Shown: in pieces, positions 37,341 to 45,342 of the stretch
How positions within the stretch are numbered: position 1 is the stretch's first letter
Layout: every line of letters starts with the position of its first letter
Assembly (NCBI RefSeq): GCF_029891735.1
Contig: NZ_JANQDH010000014.1
Coordinates: 1-46,366, forward strand
DNA: 46,366 bases
Direction of reading: 5' to 3'
Source of the DNA: Chrysosporum bergii ANA360D
Lineage (GTDB): Bacteria > Cyanobacteriota > Cyanobacteriia > Cyanobacteriales > Nostocaceae
Notes under the pieces: generated by a model
The model's database searches: none
The model's input: the letters and a program-made list of their open reading frames with translations, nothing else
Told to the model about the DNA's origin: nothing
Translations under genes and position numbers: made by a program

Positions 37341-37586
37341 TCAAGCTTTGGTAGTCAAAATATCTTTAACCTGCCAGCGCTTGGTTTTACTCAAAGGTCT
37401 AGTTTCTTGAATCCGTACGCGATCGCCAACTTTACATTTATTTTCCTCATCGTGAACTTTGTAACGCTGGGTTTTTACCAAGATTTTGCCGTACTTAGGA
37501 TGAGGGGCGCGGTTTTCCACCGCCACCACCACAGTTTTTTCCATCTTGTCGCTGACTACCAAGCCAACACGTTCTTTTATAGCCAT
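37341..37586 (-). CDS. rpsQ: 30S ribosomal protein S17
   Basis: S17, 81 aa, an OB-fold primary binder of 16S r[23 protein letters not shown] and [18 protein letters not shown] are conserved. It lies 6 bp after rpmC. Confidence 0.96.
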   Translation of the reverse strand: MAIKERVGLVVSDKMEKTVVVAVENRAPHPKYGKILVKTQRYKVHDEENKCKVGDRVRIQETRPLSKTKRWQVKDILTTKA

Positions 37587-37592
37587 AGTTCC

Positions 37593-37823
37593 CTACACAT
37601 CTGGTGCTGAATTTTCTTTATTTGCGGCCCGTTTACGTTCACCTTCCACAGTCAGTAACTGAGCCAGGCGGTGGCGGGCGTGGCGAAATTGATGGGGTTT
37701 TTCTAACTGTCTTGTGGCTTTTTGTAACCGCAGTTGAAACAGTCGTTTTTTCACTGCCACAATTTCCTCAGCTAGTTGCTCATCACTTAAATCCCTAGCT
37801 TCTGAAATTTTAGGAAGAGCCAT
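37593..37823 (-). CDS. rpmC: 50S ribosomal protein L29
   Basis: L29, 76 aa, a helical hairpin near the peptide exit where nascent-chain factors bind. [22 protein letters not shown] is the family start; the C-terminal tail ([13 protein letters not shown]) is a little long. It lies 3 bp after rplP. Confidence 0.94.
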   Translation of the reverse strand: MALPKISEARDLSDEQLAEEIVAVKKRLFQLRLQKATRQLEKPHQFRHARHRLAQLLTVEGERKRAANKENSAPDV

Positions 37824-37826
37824 AAT

Positions 37827-38252
37827 CTACTCTTGCTCCTTTATTTGCGAACGGACAATAAACTTAGTTTTTATGGGCAGTTTGTTAGCAGCCAAGCGCA
37901 TAGCTTCCCGAGCCACTTCTTCAGAAACACCGGCAATTTCAAACATAATTCTTCCCGGTTTCACCACAGCCACCCAAAACTCTGGGGAACCCTTACCAGA
38001 ACCCATACGGGTTTCTGCTGGACGCATAGTAATAGGTTTGTCCGGGAAAATGCGAATCCAGATTTGCCCACCCCGACGAATGTAACGTGTCATAGCCCGG
38101 CGGGAAGCTTCTATTTGTCGGGAAGTGATCCAAGATGGTTCTTGGGCTTGCAGAGCAAAGTCACCAAAATTGATGGTGCTACCACGGTGGGCTAGACCTT
38201 GCATTCTTCCGCGCTGTTGTTTGCGGAACTTAGTTCTTTTAGGACTTAACAT
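37827..38252 (-). CDS. rplP: 50S ribosomal protein L16
   Basis: L16, 141 aa, positions the A-site t[22 protein letters not shown] and [17 protein letters not shown], followed by [20 protein letters not shown], identify it. It follows rpsC by 24 bp. Confidence 0.97.
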   Translation of the reverse strand: MLSPKRTKFRKQQRGRMQGLAHRGSTINFGDFALQAQEPSWITSRQIEASRRAMTRYIRRGGQIWIRIFPDKPITMRPAETRMGSGKGSPEFWVAVVKPGRIMFEIAGVSEEVAREAMRLAANKLPIKTKFIVRSQIKEQE

Positions 38253-38276
38253 GATTAGTGATTAGTTGGTTAATGA

Positions 38277-39029
38277 CTATTCTTCGTTAGAACGGTCTTC
38301 AAATTGCTGACGGCGACGTTGTTGGCGGCGACGTGGTTCGCGATCGCGTGGGCTGGGGGGTGGTGGAGTTTGTTCTTGTCCAGGGATAATTTCCCCCTTA
38401 AATACCCACACCTTAATACCCAGAATGCCGTAGATAGTTTTAGCCGTGCAGTAGTTGTAGTCTATATCTGCTCGGAGAGTATGTAGGGGAACCCTTCCCT
38501 CACGAGTCCACTCAGTGCGAGCAATTTCCGCTCCATTGAGTCTTCCACTAACTTGAATTTTTATCCCTAAAATTCCCGCCCGTTGGGCGCGTTGTATAGC
38601 TTGACGTACCACTCTGCGAAAAGATACACGTCTTTCCAACTGTTGGGCAATGTACTCCCCAATCAGAGCTGCATCTGCATCAACCTTTTGAATTTCCACC
38701 ACATTAATGCGGATTTGGCGGTTACTACCCAGGAGTTGTTGTAGTCCTGTTCGCAGAGTTTCTATACCTTGTCCTCCGCGTCCTACTACTACCCCCGGTC
38801 TAGCTGTGCGTAATTCCAAATCAATTTGGTCAGCCTTGCGCTCTATTTTGATTTGGGAAATACCAGCATTATTTGGGGCTTGTCTGCCCAGCTTTTCTTG
38901 TAAGTAGTTACGCAGTTTGTGGTCTTCTTGTAATATTCCTGGATAGCGGTCTGGCGGTGCAAACCACTGGGATTGATGTTCTCTAGTAATCCCCAGGCGA
39001 AAACCGACGGGATGAATCTTTTGTCCCAC
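38277..39029 (-). CDS. rpsC: 30S ribosomal protein S3
   Basis: S3, 250 aa, at the mRNA entry channel with helicase role. [20 protein letters not shown] opens it, the KH-domain motif is [15 protein letters not shown], and the C-terminal domain has [20 protein letters not shown]. The tail is Arg/Gln-rich and proline-rich ([19 protein letters not shown]), longer than in E. coli, as is usual in cyanobacteria. Confidence 0.97.
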   Translation of the reverse strand: MGQKIHPVGFRLGITREHQSQWFAPPDRYPGILQEDHKLRNYLQEKLGRQAPNNAGISQIKIERKADQIDLELRTARPGVVVGRGGQGIETLRTGLQQLLGSNRQIRINVVEIQKVDADAALIGEYIAQQLERRVSFRRVVRQAIQRAQRAGILGIKIQVSGRLNGAEIARTEWTREGRVPLHTLRADIDYNYCTAKTIYGILGIKVWVFKGEIIPGQEQTPPPPSPRDREPRRRQQRRRQQFEDRSNEE

Positions 39030-39077
39030 GATAGTTTCCTCTTTTGTTTAAGTAATTTTTGAATGTTTTTTGAATGT

Positions 39078-39437
39078 TTATTTTCTTGCCTCATCAACTG
39101 CCACAGCCAGAGTAATGTGACAAGTAGGTTTACGAATTTGGTATGCCCGTCCTTGCGCTCGTGGTTGAAACCGTTTCAGTACTGGTCCTTGGTTAGCGTA
39201 TGCTTGGGTAATAACTAGTTTTGTCCGGTCTAAACCAACATTGTGTTCAGCGTTAGCTGCTGCGCTTCTGAGTAGTTTTAATACAGGTTCGCAGGCTCGA
39301 TAAGGCATGAACTCCAGTATGATTAGTGCTTCTCGGTAAGAACGCCCCCTAATTTGGTCTAAGACACGACGCACTTTCAAAGGGGACATACGAATATAAC
39401 GGGCGATCGCTTTTACTTCCGTGGTATCTATAGCCAT
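39078..39437 (-). CDS. rplV: 50S ribosomal protein L22
   Basis: L22, 119 aa, whose long hairpin lines the exit tunnel. [20 protein letters not shown] and [20 protein letters not shown] are the marks. It lies 5 bp after rpsS. Confidence 0.97.
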   Translation of the reverse strand: MAIDTTEVKAIARYIRMSPLKVRRVLDQIRGRSYREALIILEFMPYRACEPVLKLLRSAAANAEHNVGLDRTKLVITQAYANQGPVLKRFQPRAQGRAYQIRKPTCHITLAVAVDEARK

Positions 39438-39442
39438 ACAAA

Positions 39443-39721
39443 CTATCTCCCTGCTTTTTTATCAGTTTTGCCATGACCCCTGTAGGTACGGGTAGGCGCG
39501 AATTCTCCTAGTTTGTGTCCCACCATTTGTTCGTTGACAAATACAGGGACGTGTTGTTTTCCGTTATGTACAGCGATAGTGTGACCAATCATTACTGGGA
39601 GAATTGTTGATGCTCGTGACCAGGTTTTGATGACTTGTTTTTCGTTTTTAGCGTTGAGCTTTTCAATTTTGCTCAACAAGTGGTCAGCAACGAAAGGACC
39701 TTTTTTGAGAGAACGACCCAT
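39443..39721 (-). CDS. rpsS: 30S ribosomal protein S19
   Basis: S19, 92 aa, in the 30S head with S13. [20 protein letters not shown] and [18 protein letters not shown] are conserved. It follows rplB by 55 bp. Confidence 0.97.
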   Translation of the reverse strand: MGRSLKKGPFVADHLLSKIEKLNAKNEKQVIKTWSRASTILPVMIGHTIAVHNGKQHVPVFVNEQMVGHKLGEFAPTRTYRGHGKTDKKAGR

Positions 39722-39776
39722 GATTAGATTTTGGCGGTTAGTTTAAAGAACAGAAAGAATTTAAGCTCAAAAATTG

Positions 39777-40640
39777 CTAAGACTGACGGCCACCACGTCC
39801 CCGTTTTGAGGACTTGCGGCGACGACGGACAATTAACTTACTGCTAGCTTTTTTGGGTTTGCGTGTTTTAGCACCCAGAGTAGGTTTACCCCAAGGTGTG
39901 ACCGGACCCGATCTACCTATGGGCGCTCTCCCCTCTCCACCACCGTGGGGGTGATCCACCGGATTCATAACACTACCCCTAACCTTCGGGCGGCGACCCT
40001 TCCAGCGATTACGTCCCGCCTTTCCGGCGCTGAGGTTTCTGGCTTCAGTATTACCGACTTGTCCGATGGTGGCGTAACATTCCCGGCGAATCATGCGGAA
40101 TTCTCCCGAAGGTAGCTTGAGAGTAACGTAATTTCCTTCCTTCGCCATAACTTGGGCATAAGCTCCAGCTGCTCGGACTATTTGCCCTCCTTTACCGGGA
40201 GTTAGTTCCACGTTGTGGACATTAGTCCCGGTGGGAATGTTGAACAGTGGTAGGGCGTTACCATCTTCAAAAGGGGAATTAGGACCGGCGGTGATTTTTG
40301 CCCCCACTGGTAACTTATTGGGGTGAAGGATGTAACGCTTTTCTCCGTCCTCGTATTGAACTAGAGCAATGCGGGCGTTACGGTTGGGGTCATATTCTAC
40401 GGCTATTACTTCACCAACGATGTTACGCTTATCTCTTTTAAAATCAATAATGCGGTAAAGCTGTTTATGTCCCCCACCCCGGCGGCGGCTAGTAATGCGG
40501 CCTTGGTTATTGCGACCCTTAGCGCGGTGTACATATTCTGTTAGAGATTTTTCTGGCTTTGATTTAGTAATTTCCGCAAAGTCAGAAACAGTAACTTGCC
40601 TTGTGCTGGGGGTATAGGGGCGGTAAGAACGAGTACCCAT
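39777..40640 (-). CDS. rplB: 50S ribosomal protein L2
   Basis: L2, 287 aa, needed for subunit joining and peptidyl transferase. [20 protein letters not shown] opens domain 1, and the conserved [20 protein letters not shown] holds the functionally essential histidine. The C-terminus is Arg/Lys-rich. Confidence 0.97.
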   Translation of the reverse strand: MGTRSYRPYTPSTRQVTVSDFAEITKSKPEKSLTEYVHRAKGRNNQGRITSRRRGGGHKQLYRIIDFKRDKRNIVGEVIAVEYDPNRNARIALVQYEDGEKRYILHPNKLPVGAKITAGPNSPFEDGNALPLFNIPTGTNVHNVELTPGKGGQIVRAAGAYAQVMAKEGNYVTLKLPSGEFRMIRRECYATIGQVGNTEARNLSAGKAGRNRWKGRRPKVRGSVMNPVDHPHGGGEGRAPIGRSGPVTPWGKPTLGAKTRKPKKASSKLIVRRRRKSSKRGRGGRQS

Positions 40641-40646
40641 GTTTTT

Positions 40647-40961
40647 TTACACCTCTGGGAATAAAACTTGTCTAACTTTTTCTTCGTCCCCAGGGGCTAC
40701 AGTGACTATAGCTCGCTTGTATTGGGGCTTGTATCCTATGAATTTACCAACTCGGCGTTTTTTCCGGGGTGGGTTCATGGTGTTAATTTTGACTATTTTG
40801 ATTTGAAACAGGTCTTCTATTGCCGCTTTAATTTCGGGTTTGCTGGCTTTGGGAGTCACCTCAAAAGTGTATTTGTTTTGCTCCATCAAGATGGTGGCTT
40901 TTTCAGTCACAATGGGGCGACGTATCAGGTCGGGAAGGTTGCGGGGTTCGATTTTAGGCAT
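40647..40961 (-). CDS. rplW: 50S ribosomal protein L23
   Basis: L23, 104 aa, at the exit tunnel and docking site for trigger factor and [23 protein letters not shown] and [20 protein letters not shown] identify it. It overlaps rplD by 8 bp. Confidence 0.96.
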   Translation of the reverse strand: MPKIEPRNLPDLIRRPIVTEKATILMEQNKYTFEVTPKASKPEIKAAIEDLFQIKIVKINTMNPPRKKRRVGKFIGYKPQYKRAIVTVAPGDEEKVRQVLFPEV

Positions 40962-41592
40962 TGTAAACCTCCTGAATTTTAGTTAGGGCTGATGCTGTGA
41001 CTACAATTTTGTCGGCGTGTAGGAGGTCGTAAACGTTTAGTTGGTCTGCTGCAATTATTTTTAAGTTTTCTACGTTGCGGGCTGAGAGATATATGTTGTC
41101 GGTTTTGTCTAGGGATGACAATATTAACAAGGTTTTATTTTCTGGGTTTGCTCCCCAACGAGTTAAAGCCGAAACCAATTCTTTGGTTTTGGGGCGGGAT
41201 AATTCATTGTTGAATTCTTCCACCACAATTAAGTCCTCAGCACGACTCATAAAAGCTGTGCGTAGGGCTAAACGGCGTTCTTTGCGGTTTAATTTCAGGT
41301 TAAATTCTCGGGGTTTGGGTCCAAATATCACACCACCACCACGCCATAAAGGAGAACGGATAGAACCTGCACGGGCGCGACCGGTTCCTTTTTGCCGCCA
41401 GGGTTTGCGACCCCCTCCCCTGACCTCAGAACGTGTTTTAGTGCTGGCAGTTCCTTGGCGAGAGTTGGTCATTTGTCTGACCAGGGCGCGATGGACGATG
41501 TGAGTGGCAGTTGATTCTTTGGCAATTCGTAATTCAAAGGTGGTATTACCTATCTGTTCTCCTTGCCAGTTTTTAATTACGCTTTCTACCAT
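40954..41592 (-). CDS. rplD: 50S ribosomal protein L4
   Basis: L4, 212 aa, reaches into the exit tunnel through the loop [20 protein letters not shown]. In E. coli L4 also represses the S10 operon; no equivalent leader could be assigned here. It overlaps rplW by 8 bp and follows rplC by 30 bp. Confidence 0.96.
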   Translation of the reverse strand: MVESVIKNWQGEQIGNTTFELRIAKESTATHIVHRALVRQMTNSRQGTASTKTRSEVRGGGRKPWRQKGTGRARAGSIRSPLWRGGGVIFGPKPREFNLKLNRKERRLALRTAFMSRAEDLIVVEEFNNELSRPKTKELVSALTRWGANPENKTLLILSSLDKTDNIYLSARNVENLKIIAADQLNVYDLLHADKIVVTASALTKIQEVYNA

Positions 41593-41622
41593 TTTTCTGT
41601 TTTTCGTATTGTGGCTTAAGGT

Positions 41623-42258
41623 TTATTTACCAACTTTTTTGGTAGGCAGAATATTCACCAAAGACCCTGGTTTCCCGGGTATAGCTCCTTTGATTAATAG
41701 CAGGTTGCGTTCTGGGTATATTCGCTCTATGGTTAGTTTGCGAATGGTTGTACGCTTGCCTCCTAACCGTCCTGCCATTCTTTTACCGGGATAAACACGA
41801 CCAGGGGTAGTACCTGCGCCGATAGAACCGGGTTCTCTATGGTTTTTAGAACCATGGGACATGGGACCGCGACCGAAGTTGTTACGTTTTTGGTTGCCTG
41901 CAAAACCGCGACCTATACTGGTTCCACTTACGTCTACTACTTGACCTTGGGTGAATAGATCGGCTTTTAGTTGCTGACCTAATGCGTAATCACTGGGGTT
42001 GTCAATGTGATATTCGTTTAAGTGACGCAAAGCTGGAGCGGATGATTTTGCCAGGTGTCCTAGCAGTGGTTTATTGAGGGCTTTGGGTTTTACTTCGCTA
42101 TAACCAACTTGGATGGCGCTATAACCATCGGTTTCTTTGGTTTTGATTTGGGTAATTGTGCAGGGACCTGCCTGAATTACGGTTACAGGAATGGATACTC
42201 CTGCTTCATTGAATATTTGGGTCATGCCCAACTTGGTGCCGAGTATACCTACAGACAC
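41623..42258 (-). CDS. rplC: 50S ribosomal protein L3
   Basis: L3, 211 aa, the first gene of this ribosomal cluster. [13 protein letters not shown] opens it; the central extension has [20 protein letters not shown]. The start is GTG at 42258 with AAGGAG about 10 nt upstream. The S10 gene (rpsJ) that begins this operon in many bacteria is not present. Confidence 0.97.
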   Translation of the reverse strand: MSVGILGTKLGMTQIFNEAGVSIPVTVIQAGPCTITQIKTKETDGYSAIQVGYSEVKPKALNKPLLGHLAKSSAPALRHLNEYHIDNPSDYALGQQLKADLFTQGQVVDVSGTSIGRGFAGNQKRNNFGRGPMSHGSKNHREPGSIGAGTTPGRVYPGKRMAGRLGGKRTTIRKLTIERIYPERNLLLIKGAIPGKPGSLVNILPTKKVGK

Positions 42259-43135
42259 AGGGAAAACTCTCCTTATATATACTTGCTGGTTTTGGAATCA
42301 GACCTTACACTTTTACAAGTGTCAAGTGTCAGTGGAGGATGTACCATAAAAAAAAGCACATCACACCATAAACGTGTCCCACTGTTTGGTGAATCCTTCA
42401 CTTTCACTCACTCACCAGAACACCCATAAGCTTTTCCCCCACGGGAAAACAACCTTTGGAATCAGAGCAATGCTGTTTAGCTGTTTAGCTCTCGTGCAGT
42501 AATGCTTTTATCCAAGCATTTACTTAGGCACTTTCCGGAGGCAGTGCTGCTTCTGGCCTTCTTCCATCATCCATCACTGCCGTGCTGTAGTGGGACTTAA
42601 GCGGTTTTTCCACTCAGTATCCTTGAAATAAAACTGATGCTATGCTATCAAAGGAACATGGCTACTCAGTTTTTACTTCACTCAACACATCACCCTAACC
42701 TTAAGCATAAACTATAGTTTAAGGTTTATAGTTTAAGATTTTGCTTAGTTGCTCAAGCCTAAAGGAGTGAATTTAGTTTAGAGTCGTTGAGGGGCTTTGA
42801 CATAGCCATCAACTTGAGTTGACCTTTGGAACTTTTCTAGTTTATCAGTCTCTGATCACTTTGCGCCAAATTTGCGCTTTTTGCTTTTTTCAATAATCGG
42901 CTTTGGATGCTACACCATTACAAAACTACAGAGGAGTGATAACTTAGTTTTTATTGTTTTTATTATATAGGCCACAATCTAATATGATAAACCATCTATT
43001 TAATTTTGTCCAGAAATATTTGAGATATTTTTTGGCGGGTGATCAAGTGGCCTTTCTTGTACGGAAAATTTAACTTAATCTTAGTTCAGGGTGAATAATA
43101 GAGATATCTAAGTGGGATAGGACAAAAGAGAAATT
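42259..43135. promoter_or_regulatory. 877-bp divergent spacer between rplC and ndhN
   Basis: No gene or RNA gene was recognised. It must hold the promoter of the ribosomal cluster (minus) and of ndhN (plus). Notable structures: hairpin TTTTCCC/GGGAAAA (42432-42449), hairpin AATGCTT/AAGCATT (42501-42520), an 8-bp tandem GCTGTTTA (42472-42487), palindrome TAAACTATAGTTTA (42708-42721), and a 14-bp-period direct repeat TATAGTTTAAG (42713-42723 and 42727-42737). Confidence 0.5.
42708..42737. repeat. Palindrome plus direct repeat, operator-like
   Basis: A perfect 14-bp palindrome, TAAACTATAGTTTA, overlaps two copies of TATAGTTTAAG spaced 14 bp apart. Flanking CCTTAA (42699-42704) pairs with TTAAGG (42719-42724), so alternative foldings exist. 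A regulator-binding site is plausible. Confidence 0.5.
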
Positions 43136-43624
43136 ATGGCACTGATTACCACTGGCAACGGTTTTATCCGCGATCTGGAAAAATATGGTTCCCTTGGTGT
43201 TTACGTACCTCTGGAGGGGGGGTTTGAAGGTCGATATCGCCGCCGACTGCGTGCAGCTGGCTATGCTAATCTTCATATTACTGCTAGGGGACTAGGCGAC
43301 GTGGCCGCTTATCTGACAGGAGTTCATGGAGTTAGACCCCCTCACCTGGGTAAAAAAAGCAGTGGTAGTGGTGCAGCAGTTGGTTATGTATACTATGTTC
43401 CACCTCTTGTTACCTACAATCTAGACAAGCTACCACCAAAATCAAAGGGATTGGTATTGTGGATGATTGAAGGGCATATTCTTTCTGATCAGGAAGTTGA
43501 GTTTTTAGCAACTATGCCCACCTGGGAACCACGAGTCAAAGTAGTAGTTGAGAGAGGAGGCGATCGGGCTTTCCGTTGGCGACCTCTCAAAGATACATAT
43601 TCTGCCAGCTATCAAGCTGTGTAA
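43136..43624 (+). CDS. ndhN: NAD(P)H-quinone oxidoreductase subunit N
   Basis: NdhN, 162 aa, is an oxygenic-photosynthesis-specific peripheral subunit of NDH-1M at the base of the matrix-side arm, near the ferredoxin-binding region. MALITTGNGFIRDLEKYGSL, YRRRLRAAGYANLHITARGL and HGVRPPHLGKK match the family. No membrane segment is present. It shares NDH-1M with the NdhD/NdhF/Cup module encoded at 12949-17541. The ribosome-binding site is weak. Confidence 0.95.
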   Translation: MALITTGNGFIRDLEKYGSLGVYVPLEGGFEGRYRRRLRAAGYANLHITARGLGDVAAYLTGVHGVRPPHLGKKSSGSGAAVGYVYYVPPLVTYNLDKLPPKSKGLVLWMIEGHILSDQEVEFLATMPTWEPRVKVVVERGGDRAFRWRPLKDTYSASYQAV

Positions 43625-43747
43625 TTAGTATGGCAATGGCTACTTCTCACACTGGGGGGAAGTGCCAACGCCCACAGGATACCGTCAAAGCAACAGCAGT
43701 TTAGTTAACTCGCTATTTTCTCAGGCTTGGAGGTGACAAAAGCGAAC

Positions 43748-44287
43748 ATGAGACGTAAATCTACAACTAGACCAGCTACCACTCCTAAACCTTCTGCTTT
43801 TCAATCTCCCCTGTTCAACATTTCTACTATCGCTATTTTGGCAGGGGTGCTGGTGTTAGGTATTGGAATTGGTATTGCTTTTAGTTCAACAACTACTTTA
43901 AGTCCATCCAATGTGGCTTCTCGCGAGTTCATAGATACTAAAGCCCCAAACCCGGAAATTTGCGTGCAGTTTGGTGCTAGTGCAATGGTGATGGACGCGA
44001 GACTGTTTGTCACTCTCAACCCCTTTAATGTCTATGTTGCTCAACCGAGTATGCGTCCTGGGTGCGTTCTCCGCCAAAATAACTGGGCAATTTTAGAACA
44101 ACGTAAGCTCGTGACATCTAACCAGGTGCGGGAATGTAGAAACCGTTTAAATACTTTCGGTTTTACAGGTAACTTAGATGGGGAAAACCCTGATATTAGG
44201 TGTATTTATCAAAATCAGGCGGCGCAAAACTTCTTCACATCCCAACCAGGAGCAGTGACACAACCGCAAGAAACAGATAGGTTTTAA
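43748..44287 (+). CDS. DUF3172-type membrane-anchored protein
   Basis: A conserved cyanobacterial protein I place in DUF3172. The ATG at 43748 (MRRKSTT) with GGAGGTGA at 43729-43736 is preferred over a TTG at 43727 that overlaps that site. A Pro/Thr-rich basic N-terminus precedes one membrane helix (ISTIAILAGVLVLGIGIGIAF). A ~130-residue domain follows with several cysteines (PEICVQFG, RPGCVLRQ, VRECRNRL, IRCIYQN) and an FNVYVAQPSMRPGC segment. The function is unknown. It ends overlapping the convergent AMIN gene by 4 bp (TTAA). Confidence 0.8.
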   Translation: MRRKSTTRPATTPKPSAFQSPLFNISTIAILAGVLVLGIGIGIAFSSTTTLSPSNVASREFIDTKAPNPEICVQFGASAMVMDARLFVTLNPFNVYVAQPSMRPGCVLRQNNWAILEQRKLVTSNQVRECRNRLNTFGFTGNLDGENPDIRCIYQNQAAQNFFTSQPGAVTQPQETDRF

Positions 44288-44997
44288 TTTAAAGGGTATT
44301 TAGTAATTGGGTTTGGGAGGGGTTGACCAAACTCAATCACTTGTATGTTAGGTACACTGGGTTGATAGTTAGGGATTATGGGAACTGAAGGATTAGGATT
44401 TGTTCTAGCAGGAAAACTCGCGGGGGGAAGAGTAGAAGGGGGTAATTGAGACGAGTTGCGGGGCTGTAGGGGAGGTACTGTAACAAAGGGTTGTCTTGGG
44501 TTAGGAGTTACAGGATATAAACTTGGGGATAGGTTGGGTAAGGACTGTAAATTTACTGGTGGTGGAGAGGGAGTATAATTAGTAATGGTAGGACGTAATA
44601 CCCAGCGCGTGGGGTTTTGTGGTGAATTGGGTTGCAGCTGTATTCGGCGAGGATCTACAGAATTTGCGGAAGCTAAATCCAGAACAATTCGAGTGACATT
44701 TTCATGTAATTGGGACACACGAATTCTCTTAACTGCTCCCCAATAATTTTGTATGGTGGAAACGTAACCTAACTTAGTATTTGGTAAATCCACAACCAAA
44801 CGAGGCGGTTCCGCTAGGTAGAAATATTTGGGAGTTGTACTAGCTGAGAGGTTGATTTCTAGTTCTACAGCTTCTGGGTAAAAGCGCCAGTTATCTAATC
44901 TGGCTACGGGTGCAGCAAAACTACTGCCGGTTTGCAGAAAAGTTACTGCATACAAGCCTAACAGCCCTTGGGTACATTGCCAAAATTGCTTAATCAT
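44284..44997 (-). CDS. AMIN-domain secreted protein
   Basis: An N-terminal hydrophobic signal (LLGLYAVTFLQTGSSFAAP) is followed by an AMIN domain at about residues 30-120: LDNWRFYPEAVELEINLS, then PPRLVVDLPNTKL and KRIRVSQLHENVTRIVLDL. The rest is a low-complexity Pro/Ser/Asn-rich tail. AMIN domains bind peptidoglycan and localise amidases or secretion components at the envelope. No catalytic domain is present here. The ATG at 44997 is preferred; a GTG at 45030 would overlap the upstream gene. Confidence 0.8.
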   Translation of the reverse strand: MIKQFWQCTQGLLGLYAVTFLQTGSSFAAPVARLDNWRFYPEAVELEINLSASTTPKYFYLAEPPRLVVDLPNTKLGYVSTIQNYWGAVKRIRVSQLHENVTRIVLDLASANSVDPRRIQLQPNSPQNPTRWVLRPTITNYTPSPPPVNLQSLPNLSPSLYPVTPNPRQPFVTVPPLQPRNSSQLPPSTLPPASFPARTNPNPSVPIIPNYQPSVPNIQVIEFGQPLPNPITKYPLN

Positions 44998-45013
44998 ATA
45001 GGGAAAAAAACTT

Positions 45014-45310
45014 CTATAACCACTGTCCACCCCGGAAACGCCACCGGGGAAAGATAATTCGCATTAAACTTTGTGAAGCAATAAAAACTGCTAGCCAGAC
45101 ACAGCCATAGTGTAGTAAAAAAGCTCCTAACGATAGTTCAATACTTGGTATGGGGATTGGTAGGAAGCGAAAAAGTTTCACCCCACAGAAAATAAACCCC
45201 AATTCCCAAATACCAGCCCCTAGTTGATAAGCAGCTGGCCAGTCTCGATCCCAACGAAATTTTTGCAGATAATCATAAAGCACATCCCAAATTAAGCCAA
45301 AGATAGCTAC
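45014..45310 (-). pseudogene. Membrane protein gene interrupted by the IS element (3' part)
   Basis: The open frame reads through the IS junction side as VAIFGLIWDVLYDYLQKFRWDRDWPAA (in part) with no stop and no good start before the element. A small ATG/TTG-type start at 45283 is possible but lies inside this helix. The product has three or more membrane segments (WELGFIFCGVKLF, LGAFLLHYGCVWLAVFI) and a basic C-terminus (FPRWRFRGGQWL). It looks like the last ~100 residues of a conserved cyanobacterial membrane protein whose 5' part should lie beyond the IS, to the right of this window. Family unnamed. Confidence 0.65.
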
Positions 45311-45319
45311 TTGACATAC

Positions 45320-45342
45320 TCACCGACCTTGAAGGTCGGTGA
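45320..45342 (-). repeat. IS right-end hairpin
   Basis: TCACCGACCTT (45320-45330) and AAGGTCGGTGA (45332-45342) form a perfect 11-bp stem around one central base. It overlaps the last codons and stop of tnpB. In this IS family such subterminal hairpins are recognised by TnpA and lie within the guide RNA. Confidence 0.8.

Noticed and set aside
41075-41503. Plus-strand open frame of 142 codons across rplD
   Set aside because: It lies fully antisense to a conserved ribosomal protein gene, has no recognisable domain and no ribosome-binding site; a shadow frame.
42109-42429. Plus-strand frame crossing the start of rplC
   Set aside because: Half is antisense to rplC and the rest is spacer with many Ser/His/Thr codons; no support as a gene.
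42259-43135. tRNA or other structural RNA gene in the long spacer
   Set aside because: No cloverleaf or known RNA motif could be recognised by eye; only hairpins and repeats are reported.
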